From contig OY782877.1 in NCBI GenBank assembly GCA_963678445.1, forward strand, positions 930,001 to 994,000: a stretch of 64,000 nt of DNA, read 5' to 3'. A program made the translations under genes and the position numbers. The DNA comes from G963678445 sp963678445. GTDB taxonomy: Bacteria; Hydrogenedentota; Hydrogenedentia; Hydrogenedentales; G963678445. This document shows positions 43,059 to 52,569 of this stretch, one piece after another (positions within the stretch are counted from its first letter, which is position 1; the number at the start of each line of letters is the position of its first letter). The notes beneath the pieces are model-generated. The model saw nothing but the letters and a program-made list of their open reading frames with translations, searched no databases and was not told where the DNA came from.

Positions 43059-44450
43059 TTATTCGCTGTCCTCCTGGGAAGACGTCTGGTCGAGGGACGA
43101 GGCGCAGGTGGAAAGAACGAAACGCAGTTTTCCGCTACGGGTGCGTGGAAGCTCGGTCTCGTAGCAAATACTGAAATCGATATCGCCCCCCACCCGTTTT
43201 TGAATCGCGGCGATAAGCAACTGCTCATCCTGAGGTAAAAAGCTTTCGCCTCGCACAATGTGCACGGTCATTCTCCCAGGTTCAGACTGGCGAATCTGCG
43301 CCTCGCGAATATGAATCATATCTTTAAAAATGTGATCGAGCCGTCCCAGGTGAGCACCGCTTTGGGTGATAACGTAATCTTCGCTGCGTCCGTCGATACG
43401 GTCTATACAGCGTCCCGGTCGCCCACAAGTACATGGTTGGGTAGAAAGCTGCACATAGTCCCCCACTTCGTACTGCAACAAGGGAAAGGCTGGATTGGAA
43501 ACATTGCAACCCACCACGCTGACCTCGGTGTCATTGAGCGGTAAAAAGGTGATGGGGGCAAAGTCTTCATCCACATGGAAATTTCCCTCAGGGCACTGGG
43601 AAATGTTGGCGACGCCTTCGGCCATGGAATAGTGGGAAAAGGGGCGCACGCCAAAGGCTTCCTGAATGAGCTGTTCTTGTTGGGGTAAGACATTTTCCGC
43701 CCCCAAGGTCACCCAGCGAATGTTGGGGCGCACTTTATGTTCCAGCGCAAATCCTGCGAGCAGGGCGATCAATGAAGGATAGCCGTGTATCCAGGGGATC
43801 TGTGAATTGACTATCGCGTCCAGATAGTCTTTCGCTGTATCCGGACCGAGATGATAGCCGCTGAGAAGAAGCTGGCGTCCAGGGCGATTATAGCGCCAAA
43901 AGGGCGGGCGGCGTTGGGATAAAGGAACGACGGAACGTCCGCCCAGGTAGATACAGGGTGTGTTTAACGCAATGCCATGCCAGCGACGGAAACGCCACCA
44001 CACCGCCCAATGTTCCCGTTGTGAATGACATGTGGCGGGGAAGCACAAGCCGGTGCCTGTGCTGCCGCTCGTATGGCACGTCATAACCGGTCCACCAGGG
44101 GCGGAGGAGATGAATGCATCCGTGGCCTCCTGCACCGTATTCCGGGAAAGAACGGGTAACTGCTCCAGAATCTCCCAGGGAGGCTGCTGTCCTGTTAATA
44201 ATTCACGAAATTTTTCTTTGTAATAGGGTGTAGTCGCTTCCGCATGTCGGAGGAATGCGCGCAAGCGTTCATCGCGAAACGCCGTAATCTGCTCCGAAGT
44301 GTAAAATGTGCGTGCTTCGTATTCTGCAAGCAGGCGATGGAAGTCGCGGTTATAGCGGCTACGCTGGATACGCCATCCTTCGGCGCATACAGCGAGGCCT
44401 TGTAGCGCAATGGGAAGTTTTGCGTAGATGTTTTCCCGATCAATCTTCAT
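43059..44450 (-). CDS. Phenylacetate-CoA ligase-like adenylating enzyme (PaaK/CapK type)
   Basis: 463 residues from ATG at 44450 (MKIDRENIYAKLPIALQGL), overlapping the previous stop by 11 bases. FRDERLRAFLRHAEATTPYYKEKF, TCHTSGSTGTGLCF (phosphate loop), HYSMAEGVANISQC and YEVGDYVQLSTQPCTCGRPGRCIDRIDGRSEDYVI are typical of the PaaK-like branch often found in capsule clusters as CapK. It probably activates a carboxylic acid as acyl-AMP for transfer to a glycan or carrier. Substrate unknown. Confidence 0.85.
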   Translation of the reverse strand: MKIDRENIYAKLPIALQGLAVCAEGWRIQRSRYNRDFHRLLAEYEARTFYTSEQITAFRDERLRAFLRHAEATTPYYKEKFRELLTGQQPPWEILEQLPVLSRNTVQEATDAFISSAPGGPVMTCHTSGSTGTGLCFPATCHSQREHWAVWWRFRRWHGIALNTPCIYLGGRSVVPLSQRRPPFWRYNRPGRQLLLSGYHLGPDTAKDYLDAIVNSQIPWIHGYPSLIALLAGFALEHKVRPNIRWVTLGAENVLPQQEQLIQEAFGVRPFSHYSMAEGVANISQCPEGNFHVDEDFAPITFLPLNDTEVSVVGCNVSNPAFPLLQYEVGDYVQLSTQPCTCGRPGRCIDRIDGRSEDYVITQSGAHLGRLDHIFKDMIHIREAQIRQSEPGRMTVHIVRGESFLPQDEQLLIAAIQKRVGGDIDFSICYETELPRTRSGKLRFVLSTCASSLDQTSSQEDSE

Positions 44451-45822
44451 TGGCATGCCGCTGTCGTAAGATCTTCCAGCCAAAATGGGGAACAAAACCA
44501 CCAGGAACCGCAGGCGGCAGTTCATCCAAGGCGCACTCGCAAGCGGAACGGTCATCGCGAATGCGGATTTCCGCTGGAGATACAGCGGTGAGTGGCCAGC
44601 GGTGCGTTGTATCAAATGCATGCCGCACAAGGGGGATATCCTGCATGCGATAGCCCATTAACTGGCTCGTTACCGCATCTGCTACCGCAGGATCCGCCGC
44701 CGCAAGCACAACGCCTGCCGCCACTGGATCAGGAGCCACAGGTCCATTCCCTTCCCCTGCAATAATACCGTCCACCAGGGTTAAATAATGCTTGGGTTGC
44801 GAGGCTTCCCGCCAGGTACCATCAAGATTCCCGTATAAAAGAGCGCGATTCAGATCCAACACCATACGCCAGCAGGTGTTGTTGCCGTACCAGTTTCCAT
44901 TGCGGATAGTAGCCTCGCTGTCGCCCAGTACTTTTTTACCTGCACGCCGCATCTGCCGGAACAGCCAGGACCCCACGCCGGGTATGGACAAGGCAGCACG
45001 CCGTCCCCAACGCTTCAAAAGGCTTTCCAGCCCTGTTCCAGCTGTTGGTGTAGGGAATTCATCCCCACCATCCTCCGGGGTTCCTTCTGTATGATGAGGA
45101 AGCCAGTTCTTATTGCCGTTTATTCCTACGAGATTCTTAAGACTACAGGTAATCCCTGTCTTTTTGTGCGTTTTAATCTTGGGAATATTGACAAACAAAT
45201 CACAGGCGACGGGCGTGCCAGCCAGGAGGTATTCCTGACGTTCGCCGCAATGGTGTCGACGAACCTCCTCGGTATCGTAATCAGCGCCATAGTAGCGACC
45301 CTCGCCGGGATGGTTGAAAAACAGGCTGTCACGTCCCAAGTCAAGTTGTGCATAGCCCCGTGGGTCATCTGGAGCCGCATGACGTGAGACCACCACATCA
45401 TCCCGCGTCACCCAGATCTCACGCCGCAGATCGATAAGTTCAAAATGCATCTCTGGCCAACGCTTTTGCCACGCTTCAAAATGGTTACGAAAGTCGCCCC
45501 GCGCCAGAATTGCTTCGAAATCGGCATAGGTATGGGGTGCGTCGCAAACCGCCAAAGTCCCCTGCCCCCCCATCGCCTCAGCAAGCCCTTCGATAACCGC
45601 AAGCACCAAGGCGGGATGGGTAATCAGTGGATGCCACACCTCTGGAGCATTGTCCCGTCCCTGCTGAATCCAGTTGGGCTTGACGACAACCAGGCGATCT
45701 GGATTGCGTTGGGCCAGAAAAGACGCCACCGCTTCATTTAGGTGAAGCGCATCCCGCACGAAGGTATCCAAATCTTGCTTGTCTTCGTACGAATTAATAG
45801 ATTTTACAATGGCGTGCGGCAT
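44440..45822 (-). CDS. DUF362 domain-containing protein
   Basis: 460 residues. Starts VVVKPNWIQQGRDN, then VIEGLAEAMGGQGTLAVCDAP, CDLFVNIPKIKTHKKTGITCSLKNLVGIN, and late YLTLVDGIIAGEGNGPVAPDPVAAGVVLAA; these are the DUF362 landmarks. No ferredoxin-type Cys cluster is present, unlike some family members. Such proteins recur in polysaccharide clusters, but no reaction is established to my knowledge. It lies between a glycosyltransferase (three-base gap) and the AMP ligase (overlap). Confidence 0.82.
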   Translation of the reverse strand: MPHAIVKSINSYEDKQDLDTFVRDALHLNEAVASFLAQRNPDRLVVVKPNWIQQGRDNAPEVWHPLITHPALVLAVIEGLAEAMGGQGTLAVCDAPHTYADFEAILARGDFRNHFEAWQKRWPEMHFELIDLRREIWVTRDDVVVSRHAAPDDPRGYAQLDLGRDSLFFNHPGEGRYYGADYDTEEVRRHHCGERQEYLLAGTPVACDLFVNIPKIKTHKKTGITCSLKNLVGINGNKNWLPHHTEGTPEDGGDEFPTPTAGTGLESLLKRWGRRAALSIPGVGSWLFRQMRRAGKKVLGDSEATIRNGNWYGNNTCWRMVLDLNRALLYGNLDGTWREASQPKHYLTLVDGIIAGEGNGPVAPDPVAAGVVLAAADPAVADAVTSQLMGYRMQDIPLVRHAFDTTHRWPLTAVSPAEIRIRDDRSACECALDELPPAVPGGFVPHFGWKILRQRHANED

Positions 45823-45825
45823 AGG

Positions 45826-46965
45826 TTACTCGGCTATAGCGTTAAAAACATCCAGTAATCGGGCTTCATCATAACGCCAGTTATATTTTTCTTCGACCAA
45901 TTTTCGGCCTGTTTCACCCAATTTTTGGGCGGTTTCCCGATCCTGCAGCAGGGTGATGGAAGCGTCTGCAATGGCTTTCGGATCGGTAACGTCTACCAGG
46001 CGCATGCAGTCCGCTTCTGCGGCAATGCGTGCAATCTCCAGCACAAAATCTGGTGCGATAAAGGGTTTCTTCTCGCGCATATAATCAAACATTTTATGCG
46101 GCATGCCCAATGTATGCCCGAGTCCAATAGGTTGAAACAGGATCAACCCCACATCGGCCACAGCGATATACTGGGGTACTTCCTCAAATGGTACCTCGTC
46201 TATCATGTGCATATGGGAATCGAGTCCGGCATCCACAATGGCATCGCGATAGGCTTGCTCATCCCCCTGCACAAAACGCCCCAAAAGGATACACTGGACT
46301 TCTGGTATTTTTTCTACGATAATTTTCATTGCGTCCAGAAGCGGATACGCGCCCCGTACTTCGCCAAACTGTCCCTGGTGAATCAGGGTGGGCACTTTGC
46401 TGTATTTTTCGCGCAATTCCTGGGAAATTTCGGTGCAGGTGGGTTGTAAATGATTCGTATTCAATACCACGGTACGCGGGGTTTTCAGTCCTTTAAAGTC
46501 GCGGTCCAGGCATTCCTTGGTCAGGATAATCTGGTCGGTCCAGCGTGCAAACAGGCGCATCATGTGGATGGTAAGCCATGTCATGAAAGGACGCAGCGGA
46601 CGTGGAAAAAACTTCGCAAATTCGGTAGGAATGTATTCGTGCACATCGAAAACTAATTTGCGCCCGGTGAAAAACTTCAGGATCAGGCCTGCTATCCACG
46701 ATTCCGGCTCTACCGCCATGTACGCGTCGACATCAAGACGCCGTCCTTCGCGGATGAGGCGAAACACGGAAAGAAAGCGGTCGGGCAGCGTTTTTGCCGC
46801 TTTAATAGGGATAAAATGCACCCCTTCCGTATCGGTAGGGCAGGCATCTGTGGGCACAATCGAAACCACGCTATGGTTTCCTGCATCTACCAGACTGCGG
46901 ATAATTTTATGGTAAACGCGCTTGTCGAAGGCCTCGTGCAGCACGTTGAGTACGGCGATTTTCAC
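45826..46965 (-). CDS. GT4-type glycosyltransferase
   Basis: 379 residues, GT-B fold. MKIAVLNVLHEAFDKRVYHKIIRSLVDAGNHSV is the usual N-terminal Rossmann strand with acceptor loop; the C-terminal half has LIHQGQFGEVRGAYPLLDAMKIIVEKIPEVQCILLG and GLGHTLGMPHKMFDYMREKKPFIAPD in the donor nucleotide-sugar site. Cytoplasmic or peripheral at the membrane. It overlaps the oxidoreductase stop by four bases. Sugar unknown. Confidence 0.85.
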   Translation of the reverse strand: MKIAVLNVLHEAFDKRVYHKIIRSLVDAGNHSVVSIVPTDACPTDTEGVHFIPIKAAKTLPDRFLSVFRLIREGRRLDVDAYMAVEPESWIAGLILKFFTGRKLVFDVHEYIPTEFAKFFPRPLRPFMTWLTIHMMRLFARWTDQIILTKECLDRDFKGLKTPRTVVLNTNHLQPTCTEISQELREKYSKVPTLIHQGQFGEVRGAYPLLDAMKIIVEKIPEVQCILLGRFVQGDEQAYRDAIVDAGLDSHMHMIDEVPFEEVPQYIAVADVGLILFQPIGLGHTLGMPHKMFDYMREKKPFIAPDFVLEIARIAAEADCMRLVDVTDPKAIADASITLLQDRETAQKLGETGRKLVEEKYNWRYDEARLLDVFNAIAE

Positions 46966-49130
46966 GCATTGCCTCCTTTAGACCCCTGACAGGCTTCTAA
47001 AATACGACAGGCAATATCGGTCGCCCGTCGTCCATGCGCTGCGGTTACGTCCAGCGCCGCTTTCCCTTGGAGGGCGAGCACAAAATTTTCCAGCATGCCG
47101 TACATGCCCTTATCTACCCGTGATTTGTGTGCGGTTTTTCCCGGTAAACCGGCAAAGGTGACGCCCATAAAGTCGTCGATAACGATAGCGCCGCCGCCAC
47201 CGAAAATTTCTATTTGCTCTTTGGACACGCCGGGATGGCCCAGGGCACAGTAGATGATAGTGGCGAGTGAGCCGTCTGGAAAACGCAAGGTGGCGGAAAG
47301 ATTGTCTTCTGCAATGACCGGTGCGGCCCCTACCTCGGTTGTGGTCGCAATGTCAATGCGATCCGCGCCGACCGCAATCGGATCGGCGTCGAGCAGCCAG
47401 CAGCAAAGGTCGATGAAATGCACAGCCTCACCCCGAATACGTCCTCCCCCCTCAATGGGGTCCACCGCCCAATGATTCGGGGGCAGGGAACCGGCATTGC
47501 ATCGATATACGATCATTTTCGGACCGTTCATGTGTTGCAAGCCCAGCTTGGCCTGTTGCGCCCATGGGGAAAAACGGCGGTTAAAACCTACCGTCAATAG
47601 ACGGTCTGCGCTGTGCACCGCTTCGCAAATTTCGTCACAATCGGCTAGGGTAAGGGCGAGGGGCTTTTCCATAAAGACATGCTTTCCTGCCTCCAATGCC
47701 GCCAATGCAATCTCTTTGTGTAAATCGTGGCGTGTAGCGCAGAGCACTGCGTGTACGTTGGGATCGGCAAGGACTTCTCTGTAGTCGGTAGTGCAATAGC
47801 GTGCGCCAAACTTTTCCGCGGCCTGTTTTGAAGAGGGGCCTGTACGATTGACGACGGCTTCCAGGTGGCAGCCGGAGAAGCGTTTCAGGTTGGGGAGATG
47901 AAAGGTTTTTGCCAGCCCACCTGCGCCAATTACCGCAACACCGATACTGTCTGTTTTGGGCTTTGCAGCGGTAAGTGTCATGATGCGCGGGGGGACCGTA
48001 GGGGTCGCTTCAGCAATAGCGCCGTATGAAATCAATGCGGAGATGGCGTTGGTTTCCCCGGAAAGAATCGCATCGTAGGCTGCCTGGGCTTCCTCTACCG
48101 GCTTAATGACGGAAATCAGGGGCTTTACCTGCACTTTCTTTTCGGCTACCATGCGCAGGAATTCCGCCATGTTGCGTCCTTCTGTCCAGCGCACGTATCC
48201 GATCGGGTAGTCCAACCCCCGTTCTTCGTAGTTATGGTTATAACGTCCGGGACCGTATGAACAGGAGATGAAAAAGTCCAGTTCTTTGAGGTAGAGCGGT
48301 TCCCGTTGCAGTTGAAGCCCTACCGCGCCTACCACGGAAACCCGGCCCTTGGGACGACAGAGGTCCAGGGCCTGGTTGGTGACGGCGCTGTTTTTCGATG
48401 CGGCGCAGATAACGACTGCATCGACGCCATAACCGCCGGTCCATTCTTGTACTACCGCGTCGAGTTCATTGGGGGAACAAACCACATCCGCGCCCAATTC
48501 TTTGGCTAGTGTGCGTTTCTCGGCAATAGGATCGCAACCGATTACATGACAGCCCGCTGCGCGTGTTATCTGTGCGGCCAACTGTCCCAGCAGGCCCAGC
48601 CCGACTACCAGAATGGTTTCCCCAAAGGTGGGCGCGGCGCGGCGCACCCCCTGCATCGCAATAGCGCCCAGGGTAACAAAGGCGGCTTCTTCGAAGGAGA
48701 CGCCCTCGGGAATGGGGGTAAGCAATTGCTGAGGCACCTGATTGTATTCGGCATGCGATGCGTAGCCGACGCCTGAGCAGGCGACGCGATCGCCGACACG
48801 TAGACCGACTACATCGGGGGCGCATTCCGTAATGACGCCTGCCGTGCTATAGCCTGGCGCCTGGAATTCAAAAAGTTTATTTTTGATTACCTCCAGCGTC
48901 CCTTTTACGCCGACGCTGGCCAGTTTCCGTTTTACTTTTTCGACATTGAGCGGATCTTTGGCCTTTTTCATGACAAAGGCGGTCGTTCCACCGTCGGATA
49001 CAAAACCCGATTCGGTACCGGAACTGATCAACGAGTGACTGACCTGCACCACCGCCGTACCTGGCGCTACTGTAGGTGGTGGCACGGTTTCAACTTGTAC
49101 TTTGCCACCTTTTACTAAGACTTGCTTCAT
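46962..49130 (-). CDS. Bi-domain oxidoreductase: zinc-alcohol-dehydrogenase-like plus Gfo/Idh/MocA
   Basis: 722 residues from ATG at 49130. N-terminal half: medium-chain dehydrogenase with VVQVSHSLISSGTE, APGYSTAGVITECAP, VACSGVGYASHAEYNQVP and the NAD site ILVVGLGLLGQLAAQ. C-terminal half from about residue 400: Gfo/Idh/MocA Rossmann GVAVIGAGGLAKTFHLPNL, CATRHDLHKEIALAALEAGKHVFMEKPLAL. The fusion is common in polysaccharide clusters and likely oxidises or reduces an NDP-sugar. First gene of the five-gene operon. Confidence 0.9.
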   Translation of the reverse strand: MKQVLVKGGKVQVETVPPPTVAPGTAVVQVSHSLISSGTESGFVSDGGTTAFVMKKAKDPLNVEKVKRKLASVGVKGTLEVIKNKLFEFQAPGYSTAGVITECAPDVVGLRVGDRVACSGVGYASHAEYNQVPQQLLTPIPEGVSFEEAAFVTLGAIAMQGVRRAAPTFGETILVVGLGLLGQLAAQITRAAGCHVIGCDPIAEKRTLAKELGADVVCSPNELDAVVQEWTGGYGVDAVVICAASKNSAVTNQALDLCRPKGRVSVVGAVGLQLQREPLYLKELDFFISCSYGPGRYNHNYEERGLDYPIGYVRWTEGRNMAEFLRMVAEKKVQVKPLISVIKPVEEAQAAYDAILSGETNAISALISYGAIAEATPTVPPRIMTLTAAKPKTDSIGVAVIGAGGLAKTFHLPNLKRFSGCHLEAVVNRTGPSSKQAAEKFGARYCTTDYREVLADPNVHAVLCATRHDLHKEIALAALEAGKHVFMEKPLALTLADCDEICEAVHSADRLLTVGFNRRFSPWAQQAKLGLQHMNGPKMIVYRCNAGSLPPNHWAVDPIEGGGRIRGEAVHFIDLCCWLLDADPIAVGADRIDIATTTEVGAAPVIAEDNLSATLRFPDGSLATIIYCALGHPGVSKEQIEIFGGGGAIVIDDFMGVTFAGLPGKTAHKSRVDKGMYGMLENFVLALQGKAALDVTAAHGRRATDIACRILEACQGSKGGNA

Positions 49131-49289
49131 AATTCCCATTACCTTTACCGTAATCCGCCGTCAAGTTCCTTTTCGGAAACCCTGCAGGAAGTTGCTATCC
49201 CCATATACTTTCAGGGGTAAGCGTAGCATCAGAGACACATGCAGGATCAAGTGGTATGGGTGAACTATGCCTGCGGGCGGATTAACCGA

Positions 49290-52253
49290 TTATACTTCTC
49301 CCTCCGGCAATCCTACACAGAAGCCATCCAGTTCGGGGCTCTCGGTGCAGGAATGATAGCCCGAGGAGTTGTAGAACTGGATGAGGCGGAGCAATTCGCT
49401 AAGATTGATGCGCCAGTCCTGTGGATTGTAATCGCTACTGTGCGCTGTGCACGACTGGTCCGCTCCCGCACCTGCGGCAAAACCATCTTCCGAGCCACTC
49501 TGACAGTGGAATGCAAGTGAATTAAAGAACTGTATAATACGAAGAAGCTCGGATAGATTAATGCGATTATCGCCGTCCTGGTCGGCGCTATGTTCACCGG
49601 GTACAGGCGGCTCCCCTTCTCCTTCCAGCTCTATAATGCACTCGCCTTCCCATTCTCCTTCGAGAATGGAACAGTCAATCTGAGCACGAATAGCGCCTTG
49701 GGGATAGGTGCTTGTCTTGATATTGATATAGTACTCGCCACTCTGTGTGAGTAGATTTTCTTCCGGCGTAAGGATGTAGTCAATGGGGCTGATTCCTTCC
49801 CCAAAGTCGATGACGGGGGTGTCCGCCGTTTCATCCGCACCGCCCTGATAGATACCTGCCGAGATGGGACCCGACGCGTTGTGTTCGATAATAAAATTGG
49901 GCAAGATATCGCCGGTTGAAGGCAGTTGAACCAGTCGAATCCGACAAATACCGCAGGCAGGACTGTCACTGGGGGGCAGTTCTGCGCCCCCGCTCAAGCG
50001 GAAATAGCAGACCTGTTGACCGGCGCAATAATCTGGCACCAAGGTAGCGTCCAAAGCAGCGGTAACATAATCAATTGAGGGGTCGGCCTTTGCCGCACAG
50101 GTGCGTGGCATGAAGAAATCATATTCGCAACGATTGTTTTGCCCATCGCCATCGGCGTCCGAGGCAACCTGTAAGCGACGTAGTTCCGTATAGGAGGCGT
50201 GCTCAATGATCGGATTGTATACGCCTGAGAAATGCCCCCCGTTTTCTTCTTGCAACAAAAGAACAAGTGCAGCCGCCCAACCATATGCACCACTTCCTGA
50301 CACGGTGAATGCCGCTGTGGGCGTTTCGGCCGTGGGACGGGAACTAATGGTGAGGAATCCTCCTCCTAACGTTAAATAGGCCTGGAGAACGGAGAGGAGC
50401 TCAGGTGCTTCTGTCGTCAAATAGGTGTACGCATCCGCCCCCAAATCATATTGCAACTGTGCGCCGTTCTGTTCCCACGCTGCGCGCACTTGAGCGTGCG
50501 TAATGACGCCGTTATCAAAGGTAATATCCGCCAGAATGGTCTCCAGTAAGCCGAGTTCGTTGGCCGCATCTAACAAGGCATTGCCTAAAATATCCAGTGT
50601 CGCAGTCGGTGCTGTACTATCATCCAAAAGGAAAGCGCCATTCATATCGGCGGTATCCGGAGCCATTTCGGCAACGATTGCCGCGAAGAAAGGACCGAAG
50701 CCAGCCAGGGTCGCATTCGTACGCAGACTCTCAAACAGGGTGCAAAAATCCACCAAGATCGGGGTAAGTTCACCTTCTCCTTCGCCTTCTACTGCACCCT
50801 CAACACTGCCCTCGCCTTCACCTTCCACTGCGCCTTCAACACTACCTTCCCCCTCTCCTTCTACTGCACCTTCGACACTACCCTCGCCCTCACCTTCTAC
50901 TGCACCCTCGACACTGCCCTCGCCTTCACCTTCCACTGCGCCTTCAACACTACCTTCCCCCTCTCCTTCTACTGCACCCTCAACACTACCTTCCCCCTCT
51001 CCTTCTACTGCACCCTCAACACTGCCTTCCCCCTCTCCTTCCACTGCACCCTCAACACTGCCCTCCCCTTCACCTTCCACTGCACCCTCAACACTGCCCT
51101 CCCCTTCACCTTCGGCAGCACCCTCGCCTTCACCCTCGCCTTCTGTCGCAGGAAATTCTGCGTTTGCATAGCCCAGATCGATCAATCCGCCAAGATCAAT
51201 GGGAGCATAGGTGCGTTGTGCTTCGCCGTTGCTGATGCTGTGTTCCATCACCGCACCGCCGACAATATTGCCGGTATCCCAGTGCGACAGACTGCTACCT
51301 GTCGAAAAGGTGGCGGGAGCGTAGAGTCCTGGCGCAACGCCTTGTCCATAGCGTGTTTGTGCCTCGGAACCGGTGAAGATCAGATCATTACTGGTTAAAT
51401 CAGCGACTGTACCTTGAAATGCAGGGGGAGTACCGGAGAATAGGTTGAGTGAGGTGCTGGCGCGTTGCATGCGTGCATCTAGCACGCTGTACACATTAGA
51501 AGAAATAACGCTTGTGCCTGCGGCGTTGGCGAGGGAGATGAAGCCCAGACCATGGGTAAGCTCATGCAAAATAACCGAACGGAAGTCGAATTGTGAAAAG
51601 AGGGGCACATCGTTGCTGAAATTCCAGTTGAAGGAAAAATCGACCAGAACGAAAATTTCCTCTATACCTGCAAAGGGTTTATTGTCTGTCAGGAGACGGC
51701 GCATAGCCGTGCCGCCTTGGAAGCCGGGTTGGGAGGAGTACCAGGTACCGGCACTGGCCAATGCGCCGGTGCCGGAATTGATGGAAGTTTGAATGAGAAC
51801 GTCTAAGGTACCGCTTTCATTTAAAATGTCGGCAAGGTAACGCAGCGTTTCATGGAATCGGGTTTGCGCCTGGACGCCCACGGTAGGATCATCAAAGCCC
51901 GCGCCACTTGCATTAATCACATCTTCATAATACAGATTGTATGTCAGGCCGTTTTGTGTGATCACAGCCGTAGGTGAGGCGCCTTCGGGCAGATTTTTTT
52001 CCTGCGTTAGTTCAAGGATGCGTGCAACCCCATTGGCAGTAACACCGTAGATTTTTTCCGCCATCGCTGTGCCGCCAAGTAGGGCGAGAAGAACGCAGAT
52101 CACAAGACAGAATGCGGCAGGGTTTGTGCGGGGTAAAACTGACAGGGGACGCAAACCCGTGCCAAAGGATCGGAGGTTTTCGCTTTTGGGCGAGAGGATT
52201 TGCTGGTTTTTTATTGCAGGTTTTAAACTATGCGGTGTTAAATGCAAAGGCAT
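49290..52253 (-). CDS. Secreted HExxH protein with Glu/Gly/Val repeat linker, CHRD-like domain and dockerin-like tail
   Basis: 987 residues; GGAGTAGATGGT precedes ATG. A long N-region runs into a signal peptide ending GTAMA. Residues about 70-370: a metallopeptidase-like domain with VILHELTHGLGFIS, giving HExxHxxG and probably a third ligand downstream. Then nine copies of a 12-residue Glu/Gly/Val repeat, an unassigned helical domain, an EF-hand-like DADGDGQNN, a CHRD-like beta domain (FRLSGGAELPPSDSPACG), a short linker, and two dockerin-like repeats (INLSELLRIIQFFN and INLSELLRLIQFYN). The tail matches the 9.2-kb protein, so both may be sorted or assembled the same way. Confidence 0.75.
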   Translation of the reverse strand: MPLHLTPHSLKPAIKNQQILSPKSENLRSFGTGLRPLSVLPRTNPAAFCLVICVLLALLGGTAMAEKIYGVTANGVARILELTQEKNLPEGASPTAVITQNGLTYNLYYEDVINASGAGFDDPTVGVQAQTRFHETLRYLADILNESGTLDVLIQTSINSGTGALASAGTWYSSQPGFQGGTAMRRLLTDNKPFAGIEEIFVLVDFSFNWNFSNDVPLFSQFDFRSVILHELTHGLGFISLANAAGTSVISSNVYSVLDARMQRASTSLNLFSGTPPAFQGTVADLTSNDLIFTGSEAQTRYGQGVAPGLYAPATFSTGSSLSHWDTGNIVGGAVMEHSISNGEAQRTYAPIDLGGLIDLGYANAEFPATEGEGEGEGAAEGEGEGSVEGAVEGEGEGSVEGAVEGEGEGSVEGAVEGEGEGSVEGAVEGEGEGSVEGAVEGEGEGSVEGAVEGEGEGSVEGAVEGEGEGSVEGAVEGEGEGSVEGAVEGEGEGELTPILVDFCTLFESLRTNATLAGFGPFFAAIVAEMAPDTADMNGAFLLDDSTAPTATLDILGNALLDAANELGLLETILADITFDNGVITHAQVRAAWEQNGAQLQYDLGADAYTYLTTEAPELLSVLQAYLTLGGGFLTISSRPTAETPTAAFTVSGSGAYGWAAALVLLLQEENGGHFSGVYNPIIEHASYTELRRLQVASDADGDGQNNRCEYDFFMPRTCAAKADPSIDYVTAALDATLVPDYCAGQQVCYFRLSGGAELPPSDSPACGICRIRLVQLPSTGDILPNFIIEHNASGPISAGIYQGGADETADTPVIDFGEGISPIDYILTPEENLLTQSGEYYINIKTSTYPQGAIRAQIDCSILEGEWEGECIIELEGEGEPPVPGEHSADQDGDNRINLSELLRIIQFFNSLAFHCQSGSEDGFAAGAGADQSCTAHSSDYNPQDWRINLSELLRLIQFYNSSGYHSCTESPELDGFCVGLPEGEV
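50771..51147. repeat. 36-bp coding tandem repeat (12-residue Glu/Gly/Val unit)
   Basis: Nine units encode GEGEGSVEGAVE-type text on the minus strand, with a shorter GEGEG flank each side. Units differ at synonymous positions. The plus strand reads Ser/Pro/Thr and is an artefact frame. No spacers, so not CRISPR. Confidence 0.9.
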
Positions 52254-52381
52254 ACCATCTACTCCATATGGCTATTCAGCAATAAAGAAACCCTATATCT
52301 AGGGCTTCCTCTATGCTAAGGGGAAGACGCCTCTTTCTTCGCTATAAACATTTTTGCTGTTCTCGTTATGCGTATTTTTAC

Positions 52382-52401
52382 ATACGATGTATACATTGTA
52401 T
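52382..52401. promoter_or_regulatory. 20-bp palindrome at the start of the HExxH transcript
   Basis: ATACGATGTATACATTGTAT is symmetrical apart from one pair, and lies directly downstream of the -10 box on the minus strand, where a repressor would block initiation. Confidence 0.45.
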
Positions 52402-52404
52402 CGC

Positions 52405-52433
52405 ATACTAGGGGAAATGTGTACGTCAATCAA
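52405..52433 (-). promoter_or_regulatory. Promoter of the secreted HExxH protein gene
   Basis: TTGATT and TAGTAT on the minus strand with exactly 17 bp between them, about 150 bases before the start codon. Confidence 0.55.
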
Positions 52434-52448
52434 TGTATGGGGGATTAT

Positions 52449-52569
52449 TGAGTAAGTAAAATCTGAAAGATTGTCATTAAAAACGAACTTTTTGCTGTGC
52501 TCATGGACGACAAGAGCCATAGATATTGCCGGTGGCGCTGGCCACTTTATGGTCGCGGGACCACTGTAG
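52449..52569 (+). repeat. Dispersed repeat, copy 11 (doubled-end variant)
   Basis: AAAGATTGTCATTAAAAACG, a diverged core and the double right end (GGTGGCGCTGGCCACTTTA, then TGGTCGCGGGACCACTGTAG). The last CTAAA is changed to CTACA on the minus strand, and the GT39 gene reads through it to a stop at the inner block. Confidence 0.75.

Noticed and set aside
50771..51147. Possible CRISPR array because of a 36-bp period
   Set aside because: The whole period repeats, with no unique spacers, and it is in frame in a protein; no cas genes.
50503..51171. Plus-strand ORF rich in Ser/Pro/Thr
   Set aside because: It is the complement of the Glu/Gly/Val coding repeat of a well-supported minus-strand gene.
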